NCBI RefSeq assembly: GCF_009299795.1
Contig: NZ_VIGP01000002.1
Span: 310,001-374,000, forward strand
DNA length: 64,000 bases
Reading direction: 5' to 3'
Origin: Brachybacterium subflavum
GTDB lineage: Bacteria > Actinomycetota > Actinomycetes > Actinomycetales > Dermabacteraceae
Shown piece by piece: positions 1 to 7,236 of the stretch; position 1 is the stretch's first letter, and each line of letters opens with the position of its first letter. Position numbers and translations under genes: made by a program. The notes below the pieces were generated by a model. That model was not told the origin of the DNA, made no database searches, and saw nothing but the letters and a program-made list of their open reading frames with translations.

Positions 1-893
1 ACAAGCTGTCGATCTCCAAGGAGGAGGTCCGCTCCCTGGTGCTCACGGCGCAGCGCTCACCGGCGACCGGCGCGCACCGGGTGATCATCATCGAGGACGC
101 CGATCGTATGAGCGCGGGCACCTTCAACGTGCTGCTGAAATCGATCGAGGAGCCGCCCCCGCACACGGTGTGGATGCTGTGCGCGCCGTCGGCCGAGGAT
201 CTCGCACCCACGATCCGCTCCCGCTGCCGTGTGGTCACCCTCGCGATCCCGCGGCCGTCCGACGTCGCCGAGCTGCTCGTCCGGCGAGACGGCGCCGACC
301 CGGACCTCGCCGAGCGCGCGGCCCTCGCCGCGCAGGGGCACATCGGGCTCGCCCTGCGGTACGCGACGCAGCCCGGTGCGCTCGAGGCGCGCGAGGAGTC
401 GGCCCGCACCCTGCTGGGTCTGCGCAGCAGCGGCCAGGCCGTGCTCGCGGCGGGCACGCTCGTGGAGCGCGCGAACGCGGAGGCCGCCGCGACGGCCGAC
501 GACGTCGCCGCGAAGGAGAAGGAGCGCTTCCTGCGCTCGGCGGGCATCGAGGACGGCAAGGTCCCCCCGTCCCTGCGCTCGCAGATGCGCCAGCTCGAGG
601 ACGACGCGAAGCGCCGGCGCACGCGCCTCGTGCGGGACGTGCTGGACCGTTACCTGCTGGATGCCCATTCCGTGCTGCGCGACGTGCTCGTGCTGCAGCT
701 GGGCACGGACGCCGAGCTCGTGAACCCGGGCGTGCGCGAGGAGATCGTGCACGCCGCCGAGGGCGCGGATCCGCAGGTCACGCTCGCCCTGCTCGACGCG
801 GTGCAGCAGGCGCGCACGCGGATCGCGGGCAACGTGCCCCCGCTGCTCGCGACCGAGGCGCTGCTCGCCCGGATCGCCGTCCGCGCCGGCTGA
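1..893 (+). CDS. holB: DNA polymerase III subunit delta' (C-terminal part, cut by window edge)
   Basis: The open frame runs in from the left edge (codons begin at base 3) and stops at 891-893, leaving 296 residues. Delta' is the clamp-loader subunit that helps load the sliding clamp during replication. The visible part starts just before a degenerate Walker B stretch (VIIIEDADRM), followed by LLKSIEEPP and the SRC motif in IRSRCR, which is the classical delta'/DnaX signature. The remaining 200 residues form the helical collar region and contain a charged alpha-helical insertion (about residues 165-215 of the visible part). The missing N-terminus would hold the P-loop-like region. The identification is firm; only the start is unknown. 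Confidence 0.9.
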   Translation, partial: KLSISKEEVRSLVLTAQRSPATGAHRVIIIEDADRMSAGTFNVLLKSIEEPPPHTVWMLCAPSAEDLAPTIRSRCRVVTLAIPRPSDVAELLVRRDGADPDLAERAALAAQGHIGLALRYATQPGALEAREESARTLLGLRSSGQAVLAAGTLVERANAEAAATADDVAAKEKERFLRSAGIEDGKVPPSLRSQMRQLEDDAKRRRTRLVRDVLDRYLLDAHSVLRDVLVLQLGTDAELVNPGVREEIVHAAEGADPQVTLALLDAVQQARTRIAGNVPPLLATEALLARIAVRAG

Positions 894-1022
894 GCACTCG
901 GGGAGTGTCTGCTCCTCGAAAAGCAGGACCAGGGTCCCGCGACGCGAGCCCCTGTCAGGTCAGGTCACGTCAGGCGGCGAGCTCGGGCGAGCGACCGCCG
1001 GAGCGTGGTCTCATCCCGGGGC

Positions 1023-1098
1023 GTGCACCACGTGTAGTAAGAGGTCGGGTGACGGCATATATGGCACGTCACCCGACCTCCTGCTACGTGTACTGCAC
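1023..1098. terminator. Long interrupted hairpin between holB and the convergent DUF3027 gene
   Basis: A perfect 14-bp inverted repeat (1041-1054 with 1067-1080, 12-nt AT-rich loop containing ATATAT) is extended outward by shorter pairing blocks (GTAG 1034-1037 with CTAC 1084-1087, and GTGCA 1023-1027 with TGCAC 1094-1098). It lies in the 343-bp space 894-1236 between two convergent genes, so a bidirectional transcription terminator is the simplest reading. No T-tract follows, as is common in high-GC actinobacteria. I see no gene in the rest of the interval. Confidence 0.6.
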
Positions 1099-1236
1099 GG
1101 GGTCGTTTCACGCTCCCGATCGGTCGCCCCGGATCCACTGATCCGCACGCCTCACGCGTGGGCCAGCGCATGGCACATGAACGCTGACGGCTGACGGTTC
1201 GCCGCGCGGTCTGCACCGATCAGAGGCGCAGGTCGC

Positions 1237-2313
1237 TCAGGGTGCGACGGTGTGCGAGTCGTCCGCCGTCGCCTCCGAGGCCGCGTCAGGTGCTTCTCCT
1301 GCGGCATCGGCCTCACCGGTCGCCACCGTCCCGCCGGCGGACTCGGTCTCTCCCGGCGCCACGGCCTCACCGGGCTCCTCGGCTGCAGCAGGTGCCTCGG
1401 TCTCCGCATCGCCCTCGGTCTCCGCGACGCCGTCAGCATCCGCAGCACTCTGGCCACTGCCCGTGCTGCGATCGAGGTCGACCCGGTACTCGTCGACCAC
1501 GACGCCCTCGTCGGGGCCGGAGTCCTGCTGGGGCTCCTCCTTACCGGTCTCCGAGTGCGAGCCGCAGCCGTAATCGAGGTGCACCACATGGCCGTCGGCC
1601 ACGGACCACTCGTTCGTGCACACGCCGAACTCGGTGCGCAGCGAGCCGGCCATGAGCGTGAGGAACCCGCACGAGGAGCAGGTCGCGGTCACGGTGCCCC
1701 GGCGCTTGCGGGCCGAGACCGGACGCGGGCCGAAATCGCCCGCGAACCAGCGGTCGGCGGCCTCCTCGCGCCCGAGGGGCGAGAGCACGCGCGGGCGTCC
1801 GAGCCCGAGCTCCCATTGCGCGACGCGGTCGGCCTCGGCGTCGTCGGTCTGCTCGTAGCCCTGTTCGAGGCGCTCGTCGGCCTCCTGGTAGGGCAGCAGA
1901 TCGTCGGCCCCGACGTCGGAGGGCTTCAGGCGCTCCGACCAGGGCTCCCAGTCGGGGGCGAGCAGTGCGCCGTCGCCGGGCAGCAGCACGGTCTCGCACA
2001 CAGTGGCCTGCTTCGCGCGGGGAGCGCGGGCGAGGACCACGTTCCACACCCAGCCGCTGTAGCCGGGCATCTCGCACGCGAACACGTGCGTGACCAGTCG
2101 TTCCCCGCTCGCCGCGACGCGCAGGTGCTCGCCCACCTGGCCGGGCTCGGTGACCTCGAGCAGCGCCTCGCGTGCGAGGTCGACCGCCGCGGCGCTCACG
2201 GCGTCGAGCTTCGGACGCGCGGTGCGCGCGCGGGGCCGCCGGGCGGCGACGGGGGCGGCGGGAGCGGCGCTCTCGCCGGTCTCGGGGGTGTCGGTCTCTG
2301 CAGTCATCGGCAT
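1237..2313 (-). CDS. DUF3027 family protein with zinc-ribbon-like cysteines
   Basis: A 358-residue actinobacterial protein of the DUF3027 type; the function of the family is unknown to me. Order: an Ala/Pro-rich N-terminus (1-35), a conserved region (about 36-200), a cysteine cluster starting CSSCG with further Cys about 20 and 38 residues on (about 210-250) that looks like a metal-binding ribbon, and a highly acidic Ala/Glu/Gly tail (about 260-358) that is probably disordered. The ATG at 2313 is chosen because a GAGGA sequence overlapping the stop codon of the upstream cold-shock gene gives a Shine-Dalgarno; a second ATG is 6 bases in. The 13-bp gap to the cold-shock gene implies one operon with translational coupling. 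Confidence 0.75.
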   Translation of the reverse strand: MPMTAETDTPETGESAAPAAPVAARRPRARTARPKLDAVSAAAVDLAREALLEVTEPGQVGEHLRVAASGERLVTHVFACEMPGYSGWVWNVVLARAPRAKQATVCETVLLPGDGALLAPDWEPWSERLKPSDVGADDLLPYQEADERLEQGYEQTDDAEADRVAQWELGLGRPRVLSPLGREEAADRWFAGDFGPRPVSARKRRGTVTATCSSCGFLTLMAGSLRTEFGVCTNEWSVADGHVVHLDYGCGSHSETGKEEPQQDSGPDEGVVVDEYRVDLDRSTGSGQSAADADGVAETEGDAETEAPAAAEEPGEAVAPGETESAGGTVATGEADAAGEAPDAASEATADDSHTVAP

Positions 2314-2326
2314 GCGGTGGGTGTCC

Positions 2327-2713
2327 TCAGGCCTCGAAGTTGTCGGCGACGGCGCGCAGCACTGTCGCGATCTTGTGGGAGTGGCCGGCGTCGGGGTAGC
2401 GCCCCTTGCGCAGGCCGTTCCCGGCATCATCCAGCAGACGGATCAGGTCCTCGACCATCCCGGCCATGTCGTCGGGCTTGGGCCGGCGGGCGCGGGTCAC
2501 CGAGGGTGCGGCCTCCAGGAGGCGCAGCGACAGCACCTGCGGGCCGCGGCGGCCGTCGGCGATGTCGAACTCGACCTTGGTGCCCGGGCGCAGCGTCTCG
2601 GCGCCCTCGGGGAGGGTGGAGGCGTGCACGTACACGCTCTCGCCGGACTCGTCGTCCCGCACGAAGCCGAAGCCCTTCTCGGCGTCGTAGAACTTCACCT
2701 TGCCACGAGGCAC
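2327..2713 (-). CDS. Cold-shock domain protein (CspA-like) with C-terminal extension
   Basis: A 128-residue protein starting with GTG. The first 67 residues form a cold-shock beta-barrel: GKVKFYDAEKGFGFV carries the RNP1 motif and VYVHAS the RNP2 motif, which bind single-stranded RNA or DNA. CspA proteins are usually about 67 residues; this one adds a roughly 60-residue helical extension (from about residue 70) of unknown role. It acts in the cytoplasm as an RNA chaperone or related regulator. It is the first gene of a two-gene operon with the DUF3027 gene. Confidence 0.9.
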   Translation of the reverse strand: MPRGKVKFYDAEKGFGFVRDDESGESVYVHASTLPEGAETLRPGTKVEFDIADGRRGPQVLSLRLLEAAPSVTRARRPKPDDMAGMVEDLIRLLDDAGNGLRKGRYPDAGHSHKIATVLRAVADNFEA

Positions 2714-2895
2714 GCGGATCCCTGTCCTTCACGGAGTCGTCTGGGTGATGATGGTCGGTCGCGTCATGCCTTCGCGGGCGGCCCCGGCGGGCGTAGCCCG
2801 GGGCGGTGTCTGCGGGCGCAGACGCGGCGCTCCAGTCTAGCGCTCGCGCGGGCACGACCGCGCGGGGATTCTCCGCCGCGGTGAGGGGCGCCGCA

Positions 2896-3687
2896 TCAGG
2901 CGCGCGGGCCCTCGCGGCGCCGCTCGGGCGGGATCTCGATGCGCGGCGGTGCGGCGGGCACTGCGCTGCCCGCATCCGACTCGTCCGCGGCACGTCCCGC
3001 GGCGGCCCGCGCCTCGCGGGCCGCATCGTCCGGGGCGAGGCCCATGATCTCGAGCGCGCCCTCGACGAGCATCGCCGTGAATCCCCAGACGAAGCGGTCC
3101 TGGCTGAGCGAGAACATGGGCCCGACGGCCCGCCCGTCGAAGCTGCCCATGAAGCGGCAGGACGGGTCGGTGAGCGAGTCGGGGCCGATGAGCGGGAGGC
3201 GGACCACGCGCTCCACCTCCACGGGGTCGCCGACGGCGAGGTCGGGACGGCGGGGCGCCCAGGCGGCGACGGGGTGGACGACCTGTCCGCGCCAGGGCAT
3301 GGGGATGGGCGCGAACTCCCCGAGCACACGCACCTGCCCGGCGTCCAGGCCGATCTCCTCGCGCGCCTCGCGCAGGGCGGTCGCGCGGACGTCGGCGTCC
3401 TCCGCCTCGACCCCGCCGCCGGGCAGGGCGAACTGGCCGGGCTGGGAGCGCATGCGGTGTCCGCGCTCCTCGACGACGAGCTCCGCCTCCTCCAGAGCGG
3501 TGCCGCTGAGCAGGAGGAGGACCGCGCTGCGCCGGGTGATCTCGCGCGCGGGGCCGGGGCTGCGGGGCAGGGCGAGAGTGCGGTCCCCCGCGCGGGCGCT
3601 CTCGGCGAGCGGGCGCAGGAAGCCCGGCAGCTCGGGCCGGTCCGGGGTTCCCGTCCCCGTCGCCCCTTCGCCGTCGGCGCCGCTCAT
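2896..3687 (-). CDS. Nudix hydrolase, CoA pyrophosphatase (NudL) type
   Basis: A 263-residue Nudix protein. The Nudix box appears as GGGVEAED...ALREAREEIGL, and just before it stands MRSQPGQFALPGG, which matches the extra signature (LRxHxGQxxFPGG) of the CoA-pyrophosphatase/UPF0035 subfamily. Family knowledge suggests it splits CoA or acyl-CoA into phosphopantetheines and 3',5'-ADP using Mg2+. The C-terminal 35 residues are Ala/Arg-rich and poorly conserved. Its ATG overlaps the stop of nth in an ATGA arrangement, so the two genes are translationally coupled; the same neighbour pair occurs near crp in M. tuberculosis. Confidence 0.85.
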   Translation of the reverse strand: MSGADGEGATGTGTPDRPELPGFLRPLAESARAGDRTLALPRSPGPAREITRRSAVLLLLSGTALEEAELVVEERGHRMRSQPGQFALPGGGVEAEDADVRATALREAREEIGLDAGQVRVLGEFAPIPMPWRGQVVHPVAAWAPRRPDLAVGDPVEVERVVRLPLIGPDSLTDPSCRFMGSFDGRAVGPMFSLSQDRFVWGFTAMLVEGALEIMGLAPDDAAREARAAAGRAADESDAGSAVPAAPPRIEIPPERRREGPRA

Positions 3688-4409
3688 GCGGCCACGCCGA
3701 TCCGCGGGCAGAGGTCCGCGAGCGTGCACTCCGTGCAGTGCGGTGACCGGGCGGTGCACACGCGCCGGCCGTGCAGGATCAGCCGCAGGGACAGGGCGGT
3801 GAGATCAGTCGACTCCGCCGCCGCGTCGCTCTCCCCCGCGTCATCCTCCTCCGCACCGCTCTCCCCCGCAGCGCGGTCTGCGCCGTGCACGAGGGCGACG
3901 ACATCGCGCTCGACGGCTCGGGCCTGCCGGGAGCGGGTCCAGCCCAGGCGGCCGGCCACCCTGGTCACGTGCGTGTCGACGGCGAGCAGCGAGCGCCCGA
4001 AGTGCACGCCGCGCACTACGAACGCCGTCTTGCGGCCGACGCCCGGCAGCGACTCGAGGGCCTCCTGGTCGTCGGGCACCTCGCCCCCGTGGTCGGCGAG
4101 GAGCGCGCGCGCCAGGGCGATCGTGCGTGCGGCGCGGGTGGGCCCCATGCCCAGGGGCTTCAGCACCTGCTCGAGCTCGGCGGGATCGGCCCCTGCGAGT
4201 CCCTCCGGTCCCGGCCAGCGCTCGAACAGCTCCGGGGTCACGGAGTTCACGCGCGCGTCGGTGGTCTGGGCGCTGAGGACCGTGGCGACGAGCAGCTCGA
4301 AGGCGTCGCGGAAGTCCAGCTCGGTGCGTGCCCGGGGGTGCTCCGCGCGCAGCCGGGAGACGACCTCGCGGACGTCGGCCGGTCCGTCGGCCGATGAGAC
4401 TCCCGACAC
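3684..4409 (-). CDS. nth: Endonuclease III (DNA glycosylase/AP lyase)
   Basis: A 241-residue base-excision repair enzyme that removes oxidised pyrimidines and cuts at abasic sites. Visible features: the helix-hairpin-helix LPGVGRKTA with the catalytic Lys at residue 127, the catalytic Asp in VDTHV at 145, and a C-terminal [4Fe-4S] cluster with Cys at 218, 225, 228 and 234 (C-x6-C-x2-C-x5-C). The GTG at 4409 is chosen for the AAGGAG six bases upstream. Oddity: residues 176-202 are an acidic Gly/Ala/Glu/Asp insertion between the last helices of the HhH domain and the cluster. It is followed by the Nudix gene with a 4-base overlap and lies divergent from crp. Confidence 0.95.
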   Translation of the reverse strand: MSGVSSADGPADVREVVSRLRAEHPRARTELDFRDAFELLVATVLSAQTTDARVNSVTPELFERWPGPEGLAGADPAELEQVLKPLGMGPTRAARTIALARALLADHGGEVPDDQEALESLPGVGRKTAFVVRGVHFGRSLLAVDTHVTRVAGRLGWTRSRQARAVERDVVALVHGADRAAGESGAEEDDAGESDAAAESTDLTALSLRLILHGRRVCTARSPHCTECTLADLCPRIGVAA

Positions 4410-4538
4410 TCGCTGCTCCTTCGTGGGCCCTCCGCGGCCCCTGCTCCCGGCGCCCCAGGGGCCTCCGCGGGGCGGGCCGGATGCGCCGTGCGACGCACGG
4501 ATCGGGTGAGCAAGCACGCATATCCGCGCCACATCGGT

Positions 4539-4544
4539 CACAAT
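4539..4544 (+). promoter_or_regulatory. -10 box upstream of crp
   Basis: CACAAT sits 7 nt before an in-frame ATG at 4552, the spacing seen before other starts in this window. A transcript from here would begin at about 4551 and could either be leaderless from ATG 4552 or use the AGGAGG at 4590-4595 and GTG 4600. A relaxed Crp-like half-site pair (GTG-N6-CAC at 4507-4518) lies just upstream and might serve autoregulation; this is weak. Confidence 0.45.
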
Positions 4545-4599
4545 GGTTCCCATGACGACGGTCCCGGACCCGACGGGATCACCTAGATCAGGAGGTTCC

Positions 4600-5277
4600 G
4601 TGGACGAGAACATCGTACGTTCATCCCCGCTCTTCGCGGCGCTCGACGACGACGGCAAGCAGGCCGTGCTGGCCTCGATGTCGCAGGAGGACTACCACCG
4701 CGGCGCGGTGATCTTCCGCGAGGGCGACCAGGGCGACCGCCTGTTCATCATCGGCGCGGGCAAGGTCAAGGTCGGCCACGCCTCGGGCGACGGCCGCGAG
4801 AACCTCCTCGCGGTGCTCGGCCCGGGCGAGACCCTGGGCGAGCTCTCGCTGTTCGATCCCGCTCCCCGCAACGCGACCGCCACGGCGGTCGCCGAGTCCA
4901 CGCTGTACTCCCTCACCCAGCAGGACCTGTACCGCGTGCTCTCGCAGCGTCCCGAGGTGGCCCGCCACCTGCTGGCCTCGCTCGCCCGTCGTCTGCGCAA
5001 GACCAACGAGTCGCTCGCCGATCTCGTCTTCGCGGACGTCCCCGGCCGCGTCGCCAAGAACCTGCTGGACCTCGCCCAACGCTTCGGCCGTCAGACGGAC
5101 GACGGCGTCATGGTCTCCCACGGCCTCACCCAGGAGGAGCTCGCCCAGCTCGTCGGCGCCTCCCGCGAGACCGTCAACAAGGCCCTCGCCGACTTCGCCT
5201 CGCGCGGCTGGATCCGCCTCGAGGCCCGCGCCGTGCTGCTGATCGACGTGGAGCGCCTGCGCCGCCGCGCACGCTGA
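4600..5277 (+). CDS. crp: Crp/FNR-family cAMP-type transcription regulator
   Basis: A 225-residue global regulator close in length to mycobacterial Crp (224). The N-terminal cyclic-nucleotide domain (about 10-125) carries GDRLFIIGAGKVKVG and the phosphate-binding region GELSLFDPAPR. A dimerisation helix follows, then a winged helix (about 150-225) with recognition-helix sequence VGASRETVNKALADF, essentially that of M. tuberculosis Crp. The GTG start is preceded by a perfect AGGAGG at good spacing; upstream in-frame ATGs at 4543 and 4552 could give a form 16-19 residues longer. It is divergent from nth and convergent with the MBL gene. It probably controls carbon metabolism; a candidate target site is at 28144-28161. 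Confidence 0.93.
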   Translation: MDENIVRSSPLFAALDDDGKQAVLASMSQEDYHRGAVIFREGDQGDRLFIIGAGKVKVGHASGDGRENLLAVLGPGETLGELSLFDPAPRNATATAVAESTLYSLTQQDLYRVLSQRPEVARHLLASLARRLRKTNESLADLVFADVPGRVAKNLLDLAQRFGRQTDDGVMVSHGLTQEELAQLVGASRETVNKALADFASRGWIRLEARAVLLIDVERLRRRAR

Positions 5278-5325
5278 TCCTGCGCCGACCGCTCGACGCC
5301 CGCACCGCGGGCGCCGACGGCGGAA

Positions 5326-5377
5326 CGAGGAGCGGGGCGTGACGATGACACCGGTCATCGTCACGCCCCGCTCCTCG
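5326..5377. terminator. Perfect 24-bp hairpin between convergent crp and MBL genes
   Basis: The arms 5326-5349 and 5354-5377 are perfectly complementary with a 4-nt loop (ACCG). The hairpin starts 49 bp after the crp stop and ends 53 bp before the MBL gene's 3' end. It is symmetrical and has no T-tract, so it would act on transcripts from both sides. Confidence 0.8.
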
Positions 5378-5429
5378 TGCACGCTGGGCACCGGCTGAGC
5401 GACCCGCGGAACGGGCCCGCCGGTCGCGC

Positions 5430-6266
5430 TCAGCGGGTGCGGGCGATGTGGTCGAGGACCGCGCGCAGCGAGTCCTCGGCGGCGCCGCGCAGGGCCGGGT
5501 CGAGGCCCTCGCCGTAGACCGCGCGCAGCAGCCGGTCCATGCTCAGGGCGCCCGCGGCGCGGGCCTCCTTCACCTGGGCGATGCGCTCCTCGCGGTGGGC
5601 GATCATCGCCTCGATCGCGTCGATCGCCTCGAGAGGGTCGGTCGCGGGCGAGCCGTGCCCGGGGTGCAGGGAGGAGATGCGTCCGTCGATCGCCAGGGCG
5701 CGCAGGATCGCGAGGGACTGCATGTGCTCGGTGAGGCTGCCGTCGGGCGGACTGATCACGGTCGAGGAGCCGTCGCCCAGCAGGGTGTCTCCGGTGAGCA
5801 TGCGCCCGCCGTCGACCAGCAGGCCGAGGGAGTCGGCGGTGTGCCCGGGCAGGTGGATGACATGCCCGACGACGCCGGCCTCGCTGATCAGGGAGGCCGG
5901 GGGCTTGCGCGCTCCGGCGACGGCACGGGTGTCGGCGGCCCACAGCGCGACCTCGCAGCCCGTGCGGTTCTGCAGCTGGCGGCGCAGGGTTCCGGCGCCG
6001 TCGGTGTGGTCGGCGTGGCGATGGGTGACGAGCACGCCCGCGGGACGCGAGCCGCAGGCGCGGATGATCGCGGCCAGGTGCTGGGCGTCCAGCGGGCCCG
6101 GGTCCACAACCCAGGACTCCTCGCCGTCACGCAGCACATAGGTGTTGGTGCCCTGCAGCGTCATCGGCCCCGGGTTGTCGGCGCGGATGAGCTCGAGCGC
6201 GACGGGCGGGGCGTCGGGGTCCCTCTGGAAATCGTCCTGGCCGCCCGGGGGGACGTCGTCCTCCAT
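5430..6266 (-). CDS. Metallo-beta-lactamase-fold hydrolase
   Basis: A 278-residue cytoplasmic hydrolase of the MBL superfamily. The zinc-binding signature THRHADHTDG is present, with further ligands likely in HLPGHTADSLG and LHPGHGSP. The C-terminal 70 residues form a helical winged-helix-like extension as in glyoxalase II/LACTB2 and the Rv3677c-like proteins. The substrate is unknown. The ATG overlaps the stop of the DUF4177 gene by one base (TGATG), so the two are co-translated. The operon ends at the hairpin at 5326-5377. Confidence 0.87.
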   Translation of the reverse strand: MEDDVPPGGQDDFQRDPDAPPVALELIRADNPGPMTLQGTNTYVLRDGEESWVVDPGPLDAQHLAAIIRACGSRPAGVLVTHRHADHTDGAGTLRRQLQNRTGCEVALWAADTRAVAGARKPPASLISEAGVVGHVIHLPGHTADSLGLLVDGGRMLTGDTLLGDGSSTVISPPDGSLTEHMQSLAILRALAIDGRISSLHPGHGSPATDPLEAIDAIEAMIAHREERIAQVKEARAAGALSMDRLLRAVYGEGLDPALRGAAEDSLRAVLDHIARTR

Positions 6267-6436
6267 CAGGCGTCCGCGAGGGGGCGCTTCATGTAGGCGA
6301 CGAGCGACTCGGGGTTCGGGCCGGGGATCACCTGCACGAGCTCCCAGCCGTCGGAGCCGTAGTTGTCCAGGATCTGCTTGGTCGCGTGGATCAGCAGGGG
6401 CACGGTGATGTACTCGAAACGCGTCACGGAGGTCAT
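6266..6436 (-). CDS. DUF4177 micro-protein
   Basis: A 56-residue protein, easy to miss. The sequence begins MTSVTRFEYITVPLL and contains WELVQVIPGP and the end VAYMKRPLA, the hallmarks of DUF4177 proteins (EY..VPLL...LN..G..GWELV...). The start is supported by a -10 box TAGGGT exactly 6 nt upstream, i.e. a leaderless start, and the stop overlaps the ATG of the MBL hydrolase. A DUF4177 gene also stands beside the MBL hydrolase in mycobacteria. Its function is unknown; the tight coupling suggests a shared role with the hydrolase. Confidence 0.88.
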   Translation of the reverse strand: MTSVTRFEYITVPLLIHATKQILDNYGSDGWELVQVIPGPNPESLVAYMKRPLADA

Positions 6437-6442
6437 GCCCCG

Positions 6443-6448
6443 ACCCTA
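6443..6448 (-). promoter_or_regulatory. -10 box of the DUF4177-MBL operon
   Basis: On the minus strand TAGGGT is followed by 6 nt and then the ATG of the DUF4177 gene. This fits the actinobacterial TANNNT consensus with a transcript starting at the start codon. Confidence 0.65.
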
Positions 6449-6465
6449 CCGGCCCACCCTCGGGC

Positions 6466-6525
6466 CCTGTGCGGACGAGTCCTGTGCGGACGAGTCCTGT
6501 GCGGACGGGCCCTGTGCGGACGCTC
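6466..6525. repeat. Four 15-bp tandem repeats
   Basis: Unit CCTGTGCGGACGAGT: copies at 6466-6480 and 6481-6495 are identical, and those at 6496-6510 and 6511-6525 differ in the last 3-4 bases. The array fills the space between the DUF4177 promoter and the 3' end of the whiB-like gene, where it would hold the -35 region of the former. Confidence 0.85.
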
Positions 6526-6609
6526 GGCAGCCGCGCGAGGTCCGGGCCGAGGTCATCTCGCACGGCCGGCGGCCGGGCAGCGGGTCAGCGCCTCGGCGGC
6601 GAGATCGAT

Positions 6610-6912
6610 TCACCCGCCCGCCGCGCGGCGTGCAGTGCGGCCCAGCACGTCGTACCAGTCCTCGACGTCGGGATGCTGGCGCAGCAGTCGGCGCCGCTCG
6701 CGCTCCGTCATCCCGCCCCAGACGCCGAACTCGATCCTGTTGTCGAGCGCGTCGGCCAGGCATTCCATGCGCACCGGGCACCCCTGGCACGCGATCTTGA
6801 TCTTCTGCTGGTCGGCCCCCTGCACGAAGAAGCCGTCCGGATCCAGCTGTGTGCACGCCCCCCGGGCGGCCCAGCTGCGATCATCCGTGCCGCGGATCCT
6901 GCTGATCGTCAC
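6610..6912 (-). CDS. whiB4: WhiB-family iron-sulfur regulator, WhiB4-like
   Basis: A 100-residue WhiB protein that binds an oxygen- and NO-sensitive [4Fe-4S] cluster and controls transcription, often through sigma factor SigA. The four cysteines are in GACTQ and ACQGCPVRMEC, followed by the beta-turn GVWGG and a basic C-terminus (ERERRRLLRQH) for DNA contact. The GTG start has GAGAGGGG upstream and a candidate -10 (TACGCT, minus strand 6961-6956). The paralog assignment rests on position: it is divergent from a class A PBP and near crp, as whiB4 is from ponA2 in M. tuberculosis. Confidence 0.85.
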   Translation of the reverse strand: MTISRIRGTDDRSWAARGACTQLDPDGFFVQGADQQKIKIACQGCPVRMECLADALDNRIEFGVWGGMTERERRRLLRQHPDVEDWYDVLGRTARRAAGG

Positions 6913-7224
6913 GAATGTCCCCTCTCGAATCCTCGTCGATCCGTTCTGGTGCGTCAGCGTATCGAGATCGGCACAGGGGCGCCAATCCCGCCCCCGGCCG
7001 GCCCCCGCAGATCCGGTATGGGCGACGGGCGATCGGACGTGGGCCCCGTGGGATCCGGGCCCATCCAGCGTCGAGGCAGCCGTGCACGGACCCCGTCGGA
7101 CGCGCATCCGGCGCCGGGGCAGGATCCGTGCGCACGTGAGCACGGGTGAGATCCATGCACCCGCGAGCGCGGGTGATATGCACCGGCACGGCCGCGCCTC
7201 GTGGTCCGCGCCCGCCGTGGGCCG

Positions 7225-7230
7225 TACTGT
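7225..7230 (+). promoter_or_regulatory. -10 box of the class A PBP gene
   Basis: TACTGT is separated from the ATG at 7237 by 6 nt, so the mRNA should begin at or next to the start codon. No Shine-Dalgarno is visible. Confidence 0.65.
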
Positions 7231-7236
7231 GTTCCC

